Of a stretch of DNA of 64,000 bases, positions 1 through 10,532 are shown piece after piece. The translations under genes and the position numbers were made by a program. This DNA comes from Phytophthora quininea (Eukaryota; Oomycota; Peronosporomycetes; Peronosporales; Peronosporaceae). Below the pieces are notes generated by a model. That model was given only the letters and a program-made list of their open reading frames with translations. It did no database searches and was not told the DNA's origin. Each line of letters opens with the position of its first letter. Position 1 is the first letter of the stretch. The stretch is from assembly GCA_011947345.1 (NCBI GenBank), contig JAAVTG010000533.1:1-64000 (forward strand), given 5' to 3'.

Positions 1-592
1 ATCTTATAAATTTGACAGTATAGTGAAAGCAACTAAAAAACTTGAGCAAAGCCGATCCGCGCAACTGTTTTGGGTTGCTAAAACAAAATGGGCTTCGCGA
101 AGGCTGGGACATTTTTGTTTAACTGTAATTAAAATCCTCTTTCTAGTATTAAGCATCTAGTACGCCTGCTTCGCAGCCACACCATCTGCTCCGCGCCTAT
201 TCGCAGTTCGTAACGAAGTGTAGAACTGTCGCTTATCCCGTTTGGCGTAGTACCGTATGTCATCCTCGAAAAATACCGGTTTTGACTTTTTTCACTTCAT
301 TCCACTATGGCTCCTGTTGTTGCGCCCATACAAAAATAAAAGTCACACTGAATACCGGTATTGGCTAGTACCGGTTTGTAGCTAGCGTGCACCACATCAC
401 CACGGAGGCTTCTTCAAGATCCACTGTGTCCTCTTTCCTCAGCAAGTGTCAAGTCGGCGCCACATACAAAAGCACCCAGAGAGCAGCGATGCACAGCAGG
501 AACTTTTCAGGCAAAATGGCGGGCAGGCGCGCGCTGGATTCGCCGCGGTCGATCGTCCCTCATTCGACGATTTGCAGCGTGAGAGGTAGGTC
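1..592. other. Non-coding left flank
   Basis: No convincing gene. The stretch is AT-rich and carries copies of the motif ATACCGGT (near 273, 353 and 368) and a dispersed repeat at 153-190 that recurs at 17341. It probably consists of decayed repeat DNA in front of the Helitron; a Helitron 5' terminus could not be fixed by eye. Confidence 0.5.
153..190. repeat. Dispersed repeat, copy 1
   Basis: This segment starting GCATCTAG and running through CGCCTGCTTCGCAGCC matches 17341-17378 in the same orientation with a handful of substitutions. Both copies lie in non-coding DNA next to ATACCGGT-type motifs, so they look like parts of one dispersed non-autonomous repeat. Confidence 0.6.
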
Positions 593-2323
593 ATGCTGTC
601 ATGCGGCTGGGGTCGTGCAGAAGGACAGGATTGCGAGCTTGGTCTGACGAGGTGGTGTGTGCGTGCTAGCAGCTCACCGCGGCAGCGCGTCGGAGGTGCA
701 GGTGGTGACATCCTGCACTCGGGGGCGGTAAGGAGTGCAGCAGGTTTGCGAGCGGGTATGATGCTCATACGTTCTTTGTTGCTGCTGCTAGATATGAAGA
801 AGGTAGCGCGGAAACGAGCACACGTAGATGACTCAAGCGATGAGGACGATTTGCTGAAACATCTAGATGTTGCTTACAAGAGGGAGCAGAACAACGCAAG
901 AAAACGCCGTTCGCGGCAACGCCAATACTTGCTCCGGCAAGAAGCACATAGCAAACCGCTTCTGGAGACAGAGCCAGCGATCAATAAAGAGCGAGACCGT
1001 TGCTCGGGCCCCCTCCGTGAACAATTGGGCGCTGAAGGTGTGTCCGACAGCTCTCGTGGCTACGTGAAACGTAAGCTATCGTTTTGACCAATTCAGATGT
1101 GGTTTACTCATACGTTCTTTGTTGCCGCTAAGTAGATACGGATAGTGGATCACAGACGCGAGCGCACTCAGATGGCCCGCGCGATGAGGACGATTTGCTG
1201 AAGCATCTCACTGCTGCTCACAAGAGGGAGCAGAGCAAAGCAAAAAGACAGCATCGGATGAAACGCCAATACTTGGCGATCCGCCAAGAAGCTGACAAGC
1301 TGTTCCTGAAGCCAATAGACAGTGAAGAGCAAGATCGTTGCATGAACTCCCTTCGTGAAGAATTGGGCGCGGAAGGTCTGGACGAAAGCACGTGTGGAGT
1401 GTGTGATAGCTGGGTTCTAGCCCGTGAAATTGTTCGAATTGAAGGTTCCGACTGGAGGTTTATGGATAAGTTGCGGGCGATTCTGGGCGTTGCTGGCGAC
1501 GATCTACCTCGGCTTCTTGTGAATCAGTACTGTGCGCCTCCCCACATTGATGGATTGGAGAACGTACTGGTTTCTCCTCGCGGTATTCATTGTTATGTTG
1601 ATGACCATGGGTGCCCAAGTGCATGGATGGGTATTTGCAATAAATGCATGAGATTCATTAACCGCAGAATGATTCCCAAGTTTGCTATAGCCAATGGCTT
1701 TTACATGGGGTATTTGCCGGAGCGTTTGAAGGGGCTTACACTCCCGAGCGGTTTATCACGCAGCTCTCTAGTATAGCAGCTGTTACGCGGGTTATGCGTG
1801 GTGGACGTCATCGCTGTATTCGATCACATTGTCTCGCGTTTGACTGCACTCCTGGAGCTCCAATTTCACTACTACCACGCTCAATTGACAAGGTGACCTC
1901 CTATCGAGTCGTTCTCGTGGGAGATTTCACAGAAGGTCAACTGGCAAAAGTGAAAAGATGCATCGAATCCGAAATAAGATGACGAAAGGTGTATTCGAGT
2001 TTTATAAGGCCTACAACCACTTGTATGATCCTGTTTTGCCTAGCGAGGATGTTCTGAACGCGGAGTATTCTGACGATACTGTGGACCAACAGTTTATTGA
2101 ACGTGTTCGAGATGACGGAGAGTATTTCAACGATGGCATATCAACGGAGCAAGAATCTGTTCGTGGCCAGTCGGACTCGTTTCAAGTAGATGGAGACGAT
2201 GAAGACGCCGTTCTGGAGCGACGAGTGGGATTAACGGATGATCTGTCGCCTGTGCTGGCCTCTGAGCACCCTTACGTTGCTGATCTGGGGAGAACGCTGC
2301 AAAGAGAGGTCTTTCATGGTTAG
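593..2323 (+). CDS. Helitron N-terminal segment with DUF6570-like domain
   Basis: The segment opens with the duplicated basic region, which is rich in KR and probably binds DNA. It is followed by paired cysteines (CGVC near 1396, CNKC near 1638) and the phrase ANGFYMGYLPERLKGLT (1690-1740), which matches the DUF6570 pattern found upstream of many Helitron Rep domains. The frame then moves at about 1776, 1960 and 2240; the continuation RGGRHRCIRSH and YRVVLVGDF (1795-1925) is the second half of the same domain. An acidic linker follows at 2040-2230. DUF6570 is of unknown function; its presence is used here only for classification. Confidence 0.7.
764..1395 (+). repeat. Tandem duplication inside Helitron 5' coding region
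   Basis: Two diverged copies lie head to tail: about 764-1070 and 1107-1395. Both start with CTCATACGTTCTTTGTTGC and both encode DEDDLLKHL, then a lysine/arginine-rich stretch, then a segment ending in LGAEG. Conservation of the protein pattern in both copies suggests the duplication happened while the region was coding. Confidence 0.75.
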
Positions 2324-4152
2324 GCGGTCGAGCAAGTTTTCTGGCACTATTAATGGAGATCTACTAGCGAGAATGTTTCCTCATCTTTTCCCCTTCGGTC
2401 GCGGCCATCCAGGTGAATCCAGAAAAGTGGCTGTATCTGTGAAAGAATGCATTAAGCACTATATCAATCTGAGTGGACGTCAATTTGCTGGAGATGAGTT
2501 GTTCACGTTGGTTGCGTTTGATCAACTGTCACTGCAAAACATGTACATTCAAAACTCGGTGCGCTGCAAACGTTTTCCGCATTTGTACGAGGGTTACGAC
2601 ACTATTGCAGTTGACCAACTTGGCCAGGCGCTACTAGCTAATGAGCGACGCCGGCAGGGGTTCACGCCGCGGGGCAACGCAATCGACGCGACTGCGAATC
2701 GGTTTATCAAGACCGTTGAGCTTGCATCGGCCCCAGTGTGGGAAGCAATGCTGAGCGCTCTGGCTGCAGACAGAACGCCTTTGCATTCCAAGCACGGTTT
2801 GGACAGCCTGCTTTGTTTGTGACACTGACACCAAACGCAGATAACTCTTTCGCGATGGCCCAATACACTGGAATCGGAACGGTGGAAACGCTGTTCGATG
2901 TGTTGGAGTCTAGAATGCCTAGTAAAGCTGAACTTCGTGAAGCAACGCTAGGAAATGATGCTGCGTCTGCACGGTTATTCATGCGGCAAGTGGATGCGTT
3001 TATCAAAGTCTGCTTAGGCATTGATCCAGCCACTAAGAAGCCACTGCAGCATCGCGGCTTGTTTGGCTACGTGGAGGCGTACTTCGCCATGGTCGAAACA
3101 CAAGGGCGTGGAGCACTCCACGTTCATTTTTTGATATGGCTGAAGGATTGCCCACCCAATTCTACCGCTATGGAAGAAATCCTACGCAGCAACGAAGCAG
3201 AAGGGTTTTGTAAGTCAGTCGAGGAGTATGTTTCTTCTATAGTGCGTAACGAGCTTCCCTTACAGTTGGATCGACAACGGTGTTCGAGTTGCAGTGCTCC
3301 AATTTCGTACACGGCGGCATTGCCGATACCTGAAAGCGCACGAAAGGACCCAAAGACAGGGCTCTACAGTGCAGAAGCAAAACGTGCTGTCACGGAGCCC
3401 CCACTTCTGCAATGCAAAATCTGTAGCATCAAGTGCAGTTCGCAGCACTTATTACGAAGCGTGCTGCTTCAACATCGACCAATGCACTGGCCGCTCTGGA
3501 GCCGTTCGCTTTCCTCCACTGAACTAGCAAAGCAGGCCGCACGAGAGTCGCGGTGTCGGGGTATGTTACAACAGGCAATCCACAAAGTAGTGGAACGCGA
3601 AATTATACAAGCTAGTATGGCCTCCGAGCGGGATTTAAAGGATGAATCAGGGCTTACGCCGATTGACATTGCGGAGTGGCTGCAGCATTCAAATTCTTTT
3701 CAAATGGTGAAGTGTACGAGTGACAACGACCCTTTCCAGAATGACTATCTTACCCGTCTATTGAGATGCTTCCGCCGTCTAAATGTGATGGCAGATTGTC
3801 GCGTGAATCCGTAGATTACATGGTTTCGACGCTGGTACTGCTGCAAAACCAGCACTGGTGGTCCCACACGAATACGTGCTTTAAGAAATCTCGGGCAACA
3901 TGCGATGAATCCTTTTGTCGCTATGTTTTTCCTAGAGATAGAGTGCCAGATACGAAGTTCTGCGCATCTGGGGTTCAAATTTCTCGACCACTAGGCCATG
4001 AATATATTAACGGGTTCAACTACACGATCATGGCCAGTTTCAAATGCAATCACGATATTCAATTTCTTCTGGGAGGCAAAGAGATTACTCACAGGATTCA
4101 CTACTGCTGCAAATATGTAACGAAACAGCAAAAAGGCTTGATTCCGTTGTAG
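2238..4152 (+). CDS. Helitron Rep (Helitron_like_N and HUH/Y2 endonuclease)
   Basis: MFPHLFPFGRG (about 2374-2406) opens the Helitron_like_N domain, which runs to about 2820 and continues in another frame with FVTLTPNADN. The HUH metal site is visible as GRGALHVHFLIWL near 3105-3145 (H-x-H pair, with V between the histidines). The paired catalytic tyrosines are in HYCCKYVTK, at codons 4102 and 4114, spaced Y-x3-Y as in Helitrons. Rep nicks single-stranded DNA and starts rolling-circle transposition. The catalytic residues are all present, although the frame shifts at about 2740-2820 and about 3780. Confidence 0.85.
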
Positions 4153-4275
4153 CTATTGCTCTTGGAGCTCTGAAACGTCGACAAGAAAGAGCAGCAGCAA
4201 CCACTGCCAGCACCTCTCTCGGCGCAAGACCGACTGGCCGTCGCTCGAAAGCGGGTTGCATCTATTGTCTACAGT

Positions 4276-5271
4276 ATGACCAATCGCCAGGAAGTCGCTG
4301 GGCCATTGGCAGCGTTGTATTTGTATCGGGGGTCATGTTGCTATTCCAGTGCTACATGCACAACACTACCGCTAGGTGATATTATTCGACAGCTGTGTAC
4401 GTCAGGAGAGTACTCATGCAATCTTGTTCGGCAATGCAACAAGTTCGGTGCGTCAACCTTTCAGGCAGTGTCTTACCTGGACGACTACATTTTTCGCCCA
4501 GCTAAACTGGTCGATTTGAATATGTACGAGTTTTCAATGCGTTACTTTCGGAGGAAAAGTGAGCACGAGGATGAGACCTTGGCGTTTTTGAGTGGGCATC
4601 GGCTTCAGCACAGTCATTGCCTGGGACAACGAGCTCAAGAATGTGTTCCGGTTATCCGAGGGTACCGGCTGCCTTATGCCGAAAGCGACTCACCATTGGA
4701 GTTTCACTACAAGTACGCAGTGTTATCGTTGGTGCTATTCAAACCTTTTCGATCGCTTACTGACCTTGTCGGCGATTGTACCTTGTCGGAAGCTGCCTGG
4801 CTAAGCGCGTTTGAGCGGTGGAAAGACACTAGAACGGAATTTGTGAAAACTATTATGAACAACATGAATGATTTCTACATCGGTCGTAGCCATGGTAAGG
4901 CTCAAAGTTTAGAAGGCGACACCAACACGTCGGCCGTCGCAGGTGCAGCTCGAAATGGAGAGGGGAGTGACACTGAATCGGACGATGAAGACGATTTGTA
5001 CGACGCAGGGGATCTGGTGGGCAATGACGATGCCGTGGCCGAGCTTGACGGCGGTGCTGATTATATCAAGTTTTGGGGTGCCGATGAAGCAAGCGACATC
5101 GTGATGGAGAGTAGCTCGTTGAACCCTCAATTTGCCCATCGGCATCATCGCCTGAAGATGGCATCACGCATATTTTGTCTGCTTTCCAGTCGCTTAACAT
5201 GCTTGATGGTGCTGCAAGGAGTACCTCGGCAAAGTCGACAATTGACCATTCTTTGCCGAGCTCAATTGTAG
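4276..5271 (+). CDS. Helitron Rep-helicase linker
   Basis: This segment contains YLDDYIFRP and NMYEFSMRYFRR (about 4470-4560), then GHRLQHSH, RLPYAE and a segment ending in KTIMNNMNDFYIGR (4840-4880). This succession is typical of the region between Rep and helicase in Helitron proteins. It ends in an acidic stretch (TESDDEDDLYDAG, near 4980). It belongs to the same protein as the flanking segments: the stretch 4152-4276 reads through in another frame as an alanine/arginine-rich spacer after the Y2 motif. Confidence 0.7.
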   Translation: MTNRQEVAGPLAALYLYRGSCCYSSATCTTLPLGDIIRQLCTSGEYSCNLVRQCNKFGASTFQAVSYLDDYIFRPAKLVDLNMYEFSMRYFRRKSEHEDETLAFLSGHRLQHSHCLGQRAQECVPVIRGYRLPYAESDSPLEFHYKYAVLSLVLFKPFRSLTDLVGDCTLSEAAWLSAFERWKDTRTEFVKTIMNNMNDFYIGRSHGKAQSLEGDTNTSAVAGAARNGEGSDTESDDEDDLYDAGDLVGNDDAVAELDGGADYIKFWGADEASDIVMESSSLNPQFAHRHHRLKMASRIFCLLSSRLTCLMVLQGVPRQSRQLTILCRAQL

Positions 5272-7078
5272 TACGTGATATGAGGCGATGGATTCGTGAC
5301 GCCAACACCGATAACGCATTCACTATCCCATCACCAGAATTGCCTGACGAGCGTGCCACCGAAGTGGTTGAGCTGCTGGATGATACACTCAATGAGGCAA
5401 ATATGCAGTGGCGTCCTGAATCGATGGTGCGATCTCGATCACCTAGTGCTGTTCCCCAGTTTGCCAGCATTAGTTCGATTTCAAGAGCGTTTACTCTGAA
5501 TCTGAAGCAGCACTGTGCGTTAAAGAAAATTGGCATCGCTCTTCTTACTAGATGGAAACACTCCGAAAGTTTGACTTACTTGGATCGTAACGTAGAGGAT
5601 ATCCTGATAGCTGACCAACTTCGACTATTTCTCGGAGGAGAGGGCGGGACTGGTAAAAGTCGCATCATCGAAGCTGTCGAGGCCTTATGCGTCAGTTGGG
5701 GACGCACTACTAGTATTGTGAAAACAGCACTCACGGGCAAAGCGGCCACATTGATTGGGGGTAGGACACTGGAGAGTTTTCTCCTGCAACTAGAAGGGGA
5801 AAAAGCCATCGGAGCCATTATGGATCTTGATGTGCTAATTATTGACGAAATTTCTATGATGAAGAGATTGCAACTAGTCCAGTTGGATCGACGTCTACGA
5901 AAGGCAAAGCGCGTTCCGCGAGTTCCGTTTGGGGGCATCCACGTGGTTCTCGTTGGGGATTTCTTACAGCTTCCCCTGTCGGAGCAGAGCCCATCTATCG
6001 AGACCCGTCTCTAAAACCAAAGAGCTCAGCGGTAGACTTCACGGGATATCAACTCTGGCGCGATTTTGAAGACGTCATAATACTCGATGAATCCGTTCGG
6101 TTTCAGGATGACCCAGAGTGGGGACGCGGATGTCATGATGCACGTCTTGGCATCTGGAGTGCTGAATTTGTTGCATTGATTAATTCGCGTGTGGTTGAAG
6201 ACCGCAATCGCGCTTTAATAGACTGGGTATCTGGTGGTGAGCGGACGACGTTTGTTACTCCAGACAATTCCACCCGACTGTCAATAAACAACCTCTTCAT
6301 TTCAACAACCGCCAGACTGTTACCAAAAGATACATATCCTGTTCGAGTGGTGGCGAATTTTAAAGGGCAATTGAACGCACTGAATCGATCGGAAGCTACC
6401 ATGGTTATGTCTTTGCCGGACTCGAAGTTCGGTCGCATGGCGCCCTACCTAGATCTAATTGTGGGAATGCCCATCCAGGTGACGCAAAATATACGTCCCC
6501 AGAAAATGGTTGCAAACGGCACGCTTGGGACGTTGGAGTCTATTATCTACAAACCTGGCACCACGTTTCGGGTTGTTCATGATAGCGTCTTGGATGTGCT
6601 TGTGCAAATTCCTAGCACGCCTCCACCCGCTGTGATTGTGCGGTTACCTCGCGGTAATACAGCACGGGCAATGCTAGGGGCTGCTGATAGTGATCTTTTC
6701 CCACTATTTTTCGAATCTCAGGCATACAAGGCATGTGAAATAGCGTTGACTGGTAGTGTGAACGGAGTCCCACGAAAGCTAGCCGTTCGAATCCAACAAT
6801 TTCCGCTCGTATGTGCCGTCGCATCGACGATCTACAAGGTGCAAGGTGAAACTCTCGATCGGATGGTAGTGACAGAATGGCGGTCGAGCTCGGCAGCAGT
6901 AAACAAACGGCAGCAGCCGTATCTGTTGGTGTCACGGGTGACATCTCGCCACGCTTTTGTGGCTCTGACGCCATTGACACCAGATATTATAGCGTGGGCA
7001 CGTCCACCGGATGATGTACTAGCAGAAGAAGAACGGTTGCAACGTTTAAGCGAGCATACTGTAAGCGCTATGCTGTAG
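5175..7078 (+). CDS. Helitron PIF1-type helicase
   Basis: Walker A is GGEGGTGKSRI (about 5635-5667) and Walker B is VLIIDEISMM (about 5830-5860), followed by FGGIHVVLVGDFLQLP (5929-5976), the PIF1 motif III region. The frame changes near 5980; the continuation (LWRDFEDVIILDESVRF, 6055-6105) and the C-terminal block with ASTIYKVQGETLDRMVV (6820-6870) and SRVTSRHAF complete the helicase. PIF1-family helicases unwind DNA 5' to 3'. All the motifs I can recognise are present, so this module is essentially full length. The stop is at 7076-7078. Confidence 0.85.
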
Positions 7079-7160
7079 CAAGCTAAACGTCAATGTTATA
7101 CCGTTGCACATGAAAAATACACAGCTGATCCGCTAACATTGTTTTGCTTAAAATGTTGCC

Positions 7161-8044
7161 TTACTCATCCTCACTAGTGCGGTTTGTTAGATCGATCCCT
7201 TCGGGCGATCCCTCTCGTTTCGGCGGTACTTGATCCAGCAGGTTTGGAGGCGGCACTGCTTGGAACACCTTGGCTCGCATTGCTCGGCGCCGAACCTTGT
7301 GGCGACTTGGCGCCGTCGCCGCCATCACCAGTGGGACGTCGCTGGCTCGCCTCTTGAGCGTGCGGTCATTGCTTTCGGCAGGATGCCCAGGAACCATGAT
7401 GCGAGGGACGTGCTCCATCGCAAATGGAGTAGTTGTCGCCACAATACCGATAACTATGAACTAGTTTTGCCTTGGGGCTGCAAGCCTTGATCCTACCCGA
7501 GGACTTGAGGTCGCCGCGCTAGTTTCCAGCGCTAAATCCAGATCGGAAAAGAGCGACAGCATGACCGCCTTGTTCTGCTTGACTTTGGAAGGCGCGGAGA
7601 CGGTCGCAGCCGATAGGGAGGCCCCATGGTGACGCGCAGGCCCGGCACAAAGAGCTTCATCATGCTCATCGGAAGTGACGCTCGTCCTTGCCAGCCTCTT
7701 CGTCCTCGCTCTCAAACTCACAGCACTGCTGCGGAAGCTGCTGACCGTCTTGGCGCTGCTGGCGTCGTCCTGCTTGTAGAGGCTACTGCCGAAGCTCCTG
7801 CTGCTGGTTCTCAGCGTCTTGGAGCTGCCGCTCCTGCCCAAACGTGCCCAGCTCGCCGGTGTAGCTTGCGTTGATCGCGACTGCTGTTGAAGCTGCTCGC
7901 AGTGCTACTGGACATCTTGAATAGCGTCCGGTCTCCGTTTCTGGACGCGTGTGATGCTTTGAGGGCTCTCGAGTCGTAGAAGTCCGAGCTGTTGCCGCTG
8001 TTCGAGCTGGTGGTGCGCGGATATCGAGGAGCTACAAAATGCAA
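7161..8044 (-). CDS. Hypothetical serine-rich protein, uncertain
   Basis: Two adjacent minus-strand frames (7461-7841 and 7811-8044) give a serine-rich protein beginning MSSSTASSFNSS (start near 7916), and a third frame (7161-7442) gives a basic segment. I recognise no domain. The region is richer in GC than its surroundings and has a coding-like composition, but the frames must be joined by assuming lost bases and the termini are arbitrary. It could equally be a fragment of a larger decayed gene. No function can be offered. Confidence 0.25.
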
Positions 8045-8189
8045 AATCGAAAGGTAGTATAAATAGCCCGGTATTTGGGTGAAAACGGTATTGCGATAGG
8101 AAATAGTAAAATCGATGGCACACGTTCAGCAAGTACATGAGTTCTACCAGACTGCTGCAGCCCTGGATTGGTGACAATGGCGAATACAA

Positions 8190-8542
8190 TCGGCGTGTAG
8201 AGTGTCCTTAGGCGGTCGAAATATGCATTCTGATAACAAAATCGCTAGCAGGCGTCCAGGCTGTACGTCTGCTGTATCAGCAAGTTCATTACATCTACCA
8301 CTAGCAGCACGTGGCATTATGGTGAGATGCTTCAGACGCTATATAGGTTGAAACATTCATAATTCATAGTTGGTTTTAAATACACACCGCCTTTAAACAC
8401 GATCAAACAACTTCAGGTATGTATTTTGAATGAAAATAAGCCTACGACGCAACTTGCAATGAAAGTAAACTGCAATACATACCGCTACCGTAGGGCTCGA
8501 CGATTCGGCAGGCAAGGGTTGGCAATGGGCCCGAAGCAACAC
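8190..8542. other. Intergenic region, no gene seen
   Basis: Moderately AT-rich, without repeats or motifs that I recognise. It separates two minus-strand genes, so it may hold the promoter of the upstream-lying serine-rich frame. Confidence 0.4.
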
Positions 8543-9248
8543 CTACAGAGCAAGATCACGCGGTTGGTTGAAGCGGAAGCCATGGTAGCGGTTCAGGTGT
8601 CTGATCATCGAGTTTCTTGAGTCGCTGACGAAATTGCACTGCCACACGTAGCAGAACACATCGTCCACGATGCCATCGTCTTGAAGGACTGGCATGGTTT
8701 CGGGGATGGGGTACTTGGGTCGAGGACAGCGGGGAAGTCGATGTAGGCATGCAGACACACACTGCTGGCCTGGGATCCAGCGCGGGCGAACAAAAATCAC
8801 CCCGAAACATGACGATATCGCCTTTGTTAAGCTCGATCAGGTTTTGTGCCGACTGCAAGGCGACGCGGCAGTTCCAGCCGTAGCCGTAGAAATAGGTGCC
8901 GTCTTGAGTTGCGACGTAGACCGAGCCCGGCAAAGAGGTCACGTCCACGGACTCAGAGCCGGCAGGCAGCGGCAAGAACTCCCGGCGAACCAACTGATCC
9001 GGAGCACCTCCTGCCGTCTTCAAGAAGTGCCACTGGTTAGCAGTAGAATCCGGAAAGAAGGTCTTGTAGTAGCGCTTGAAGTATTGCGCCATTTCACGTG
9101 ACGCCTCGGCAGGAATGAGAGCTCTCTCGCGGTTCTCGTCACGAGTCTCACCGTCCCAAGTTTCATGGATCCAGTGCGTCTGCTGGTCGCGCGATAGAGA
9201 CCGCAGATAGTCGACGAGGTTGTCGGGGACCGCACACTGCAGGACCAC
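8543..9248 (-). CDS. Dioxygenase-like (cupin fold) protein with C-terminal C2H2-type finger
   Basis: The first frame (start at 9248) carries a double-stranded beta-helix signature late in the sequence: YGYGWNCR, then NLIELNKGDIVMFRGDF (about 8800-8855), the pattern that precedes the metal-binding turn in 2-oxoglutarate-dioxygenase-like proteins of oomycetes. Two frame changes near 8790 and 8715 (both equal to one lost base) lead to VCLHAYIDFPAV and then a C-terminal stretch with CYVWQCNF and RHLNRYHGF, spaced like a C2H2 zinc finger. Joined this way the gene is about 235 codons. I infer a nuclear or DNA-associated oxygenase-like protein; enzymatic activity is not established because the metal ligands are not clear. 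It may be intact or a pseudogene. Confidence 0.5.
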
Positions 9249-9380
9249 GTAGCTGCGAGAGTTCAGTTTGGCTCAAGCAAACATAGTGTGCGCGTAGAGG
9301 AGATGGTGTGCTTGGCTTGGAAATTGGGGAATGAAAGCAGCTTATGTCCTGCAAGATTAACAGCGATACTTAACGCTTAG

Positions 9381-9611
9381 CTAGGAGGCCAATGCCTCAA
9401 CATACTGTAGGGTATGCTCACACATCAACCACGGCAAATATGGAATGCGAAGTTTCCCGGTAAGAATGCGTTGCATTTTTTCAAAGTTGCCCTCACATTC
9501 TGTGGCAATCTTTCCCTCCTTCATTTTGTAGTGGTCTTGCTTCTCAGCTTCACACGCCAAAGAGCGCGCAGCGCGTTCACTAGTGCTGCCATGCTGTAAC
9601 AAGTGCAACAA
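9381..9611 (-). CDS. Small hypothetical protein, doubtful
   Basis: A 76-codon open frame with a mildly charged composition and no recognised domain. It lies between a dioxygenase-like gene and a coiled-coil remnant. There is no supporting motif, splice site or homology that I can point to, so it may be chance. Confidence 0.15.
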   Translation of the reverse strand: MLHLLQHGSTSERAARSLACEAEKQDHYKMKEGKIATECEGNFEKMQRILTGKLRIPYLPWLMCEHTLQYVEALAS

Positions 9612-9827
9612 AATTCAAGTAAGACCAAAGGAACACTTCTTTTCATTTCTCAAAATAATATTGTACTTACGTGAATGCCAATTCAACGCAGGAAAACCAC
9701 ATTGTTTCAGTTGCATTGCAAGGTTCCATTTTCATGCGTACCCACCGATTCCTGGATGAGCCTGAGTCTTATGAATGACACCCTTCGAGATTGACGTTGA
9801 ACTTCTCGTTGGAGTGTCCGATTTTTC

Positions 9828-10040
9828 ATGAAAATGCCAAAACCGCGCCTATTGTGCACCGCATCCAAGCCAACGGGTGAGCAGGAGGTCACGAAGGCCG
9901 ACGAGCAGAAGGTGCTGGCGCTGAAGGAGCACGCGCTGGACGTGGACAAGCAAAGCTGCTGGCGCTGGAGCAGCACCAGCTGGATGACGACACGCACGTC
10001 ATCCAAAGGCAGCTAAGAATTACGCGCGGCCGTTGAAGGA
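9828..10040 (+). pseudogene. Coiled-coil remnant
   Basis: From about 9860 the frame reads as a regular charged heptad pattern (EQKVLALKEHALDVDKQ). A frame change near 9950 continues it in the same style with LLALEQHQLDDD. This resembles the C-terminal coil of SANT/DUF6818-type proteins, such as the gene at 11888, so it may be a relict of that family. No start codon or second domain is visible. Confidence 0.35.
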
Positions 10041-10532
10041 GGCGCTCAATCCGCGGCCAAGAACAACAACACATCCAAAAGCCCAGCACGTTTGCGACTT
10101 TGCAGACCAGTTGGGGCTCCAGTGGTAGATGAAATTACTCCACGAGGTGAAGATGGCAGATTCAACACTTTACGTTAAGCTATGTTATAGCAACCAGCTA
10201 ATAAAAGTTCCTGCGTTGTCGCTTACCGCGATCTCCGTTGCCTCTACATCCCTCACGCTGATTACTTTGCCCCAGCATGGTCCTGACCCGGTGGAACGAA
10301 GGCGAGCCCAGCTGTTCTAGCTAAATCCGCCCCGGTGAAGTGCTGTCAAAACTAATTATTAGTGTCAACGTGGGACTTCCTGCTCACGTTCAAGCTGCGC
10401 GTGCGCGTGATGCTGAAGTGTTCGGTTGCTAGAGAAAATGCCAAACGGGCACTTTTGATACGAGTCATGTGTAGGTGGTCACAAATCAGTTAAGTCACGG
10501 TGCTTATCGAAGCTCACTCTTCAATTTGAACC
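10041..10532. other. Intergenic region, no gene seen
   Basis: No coding pattern, repeat or RNA gene recognised. The 3' part lies directly upstream of the three-exon gene at 10533 and should include its promoter. Confidence 0.4.

Larger units (their letters stand above)
593..7078 (+). mobile_element. Helitron (Rep/helicase rolling-circle transposon)
   Basis: Consecutive plus-strand frames encode, in order, a basic N-terminal region, a DUF6570-type domain, Helitron_like_N, an HUH/Y2 replication initiator, a long linker and a PIF1-type helicase. This module order is diagnostic of Helitron Rep/Hel proteins. The frame changes about ten times, but nearly every change is compatible with one or two lost bases, as in the host genes of this window, so the element may be less decayed than it looks. 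The termini (5' TC, 3' hairpin plus CTRR) were not identified, so the limits given are those of the coding part only. Confidence 0.85.

Noticed and set aside
7100..7190. Possible Helitron 3' end (AACATT/AATGTT hairpin, then CTAGT)
   Set aside because: The stem is short and AT-only and the spacing to CTAG is about 20 nt; too weak to call without other copies.
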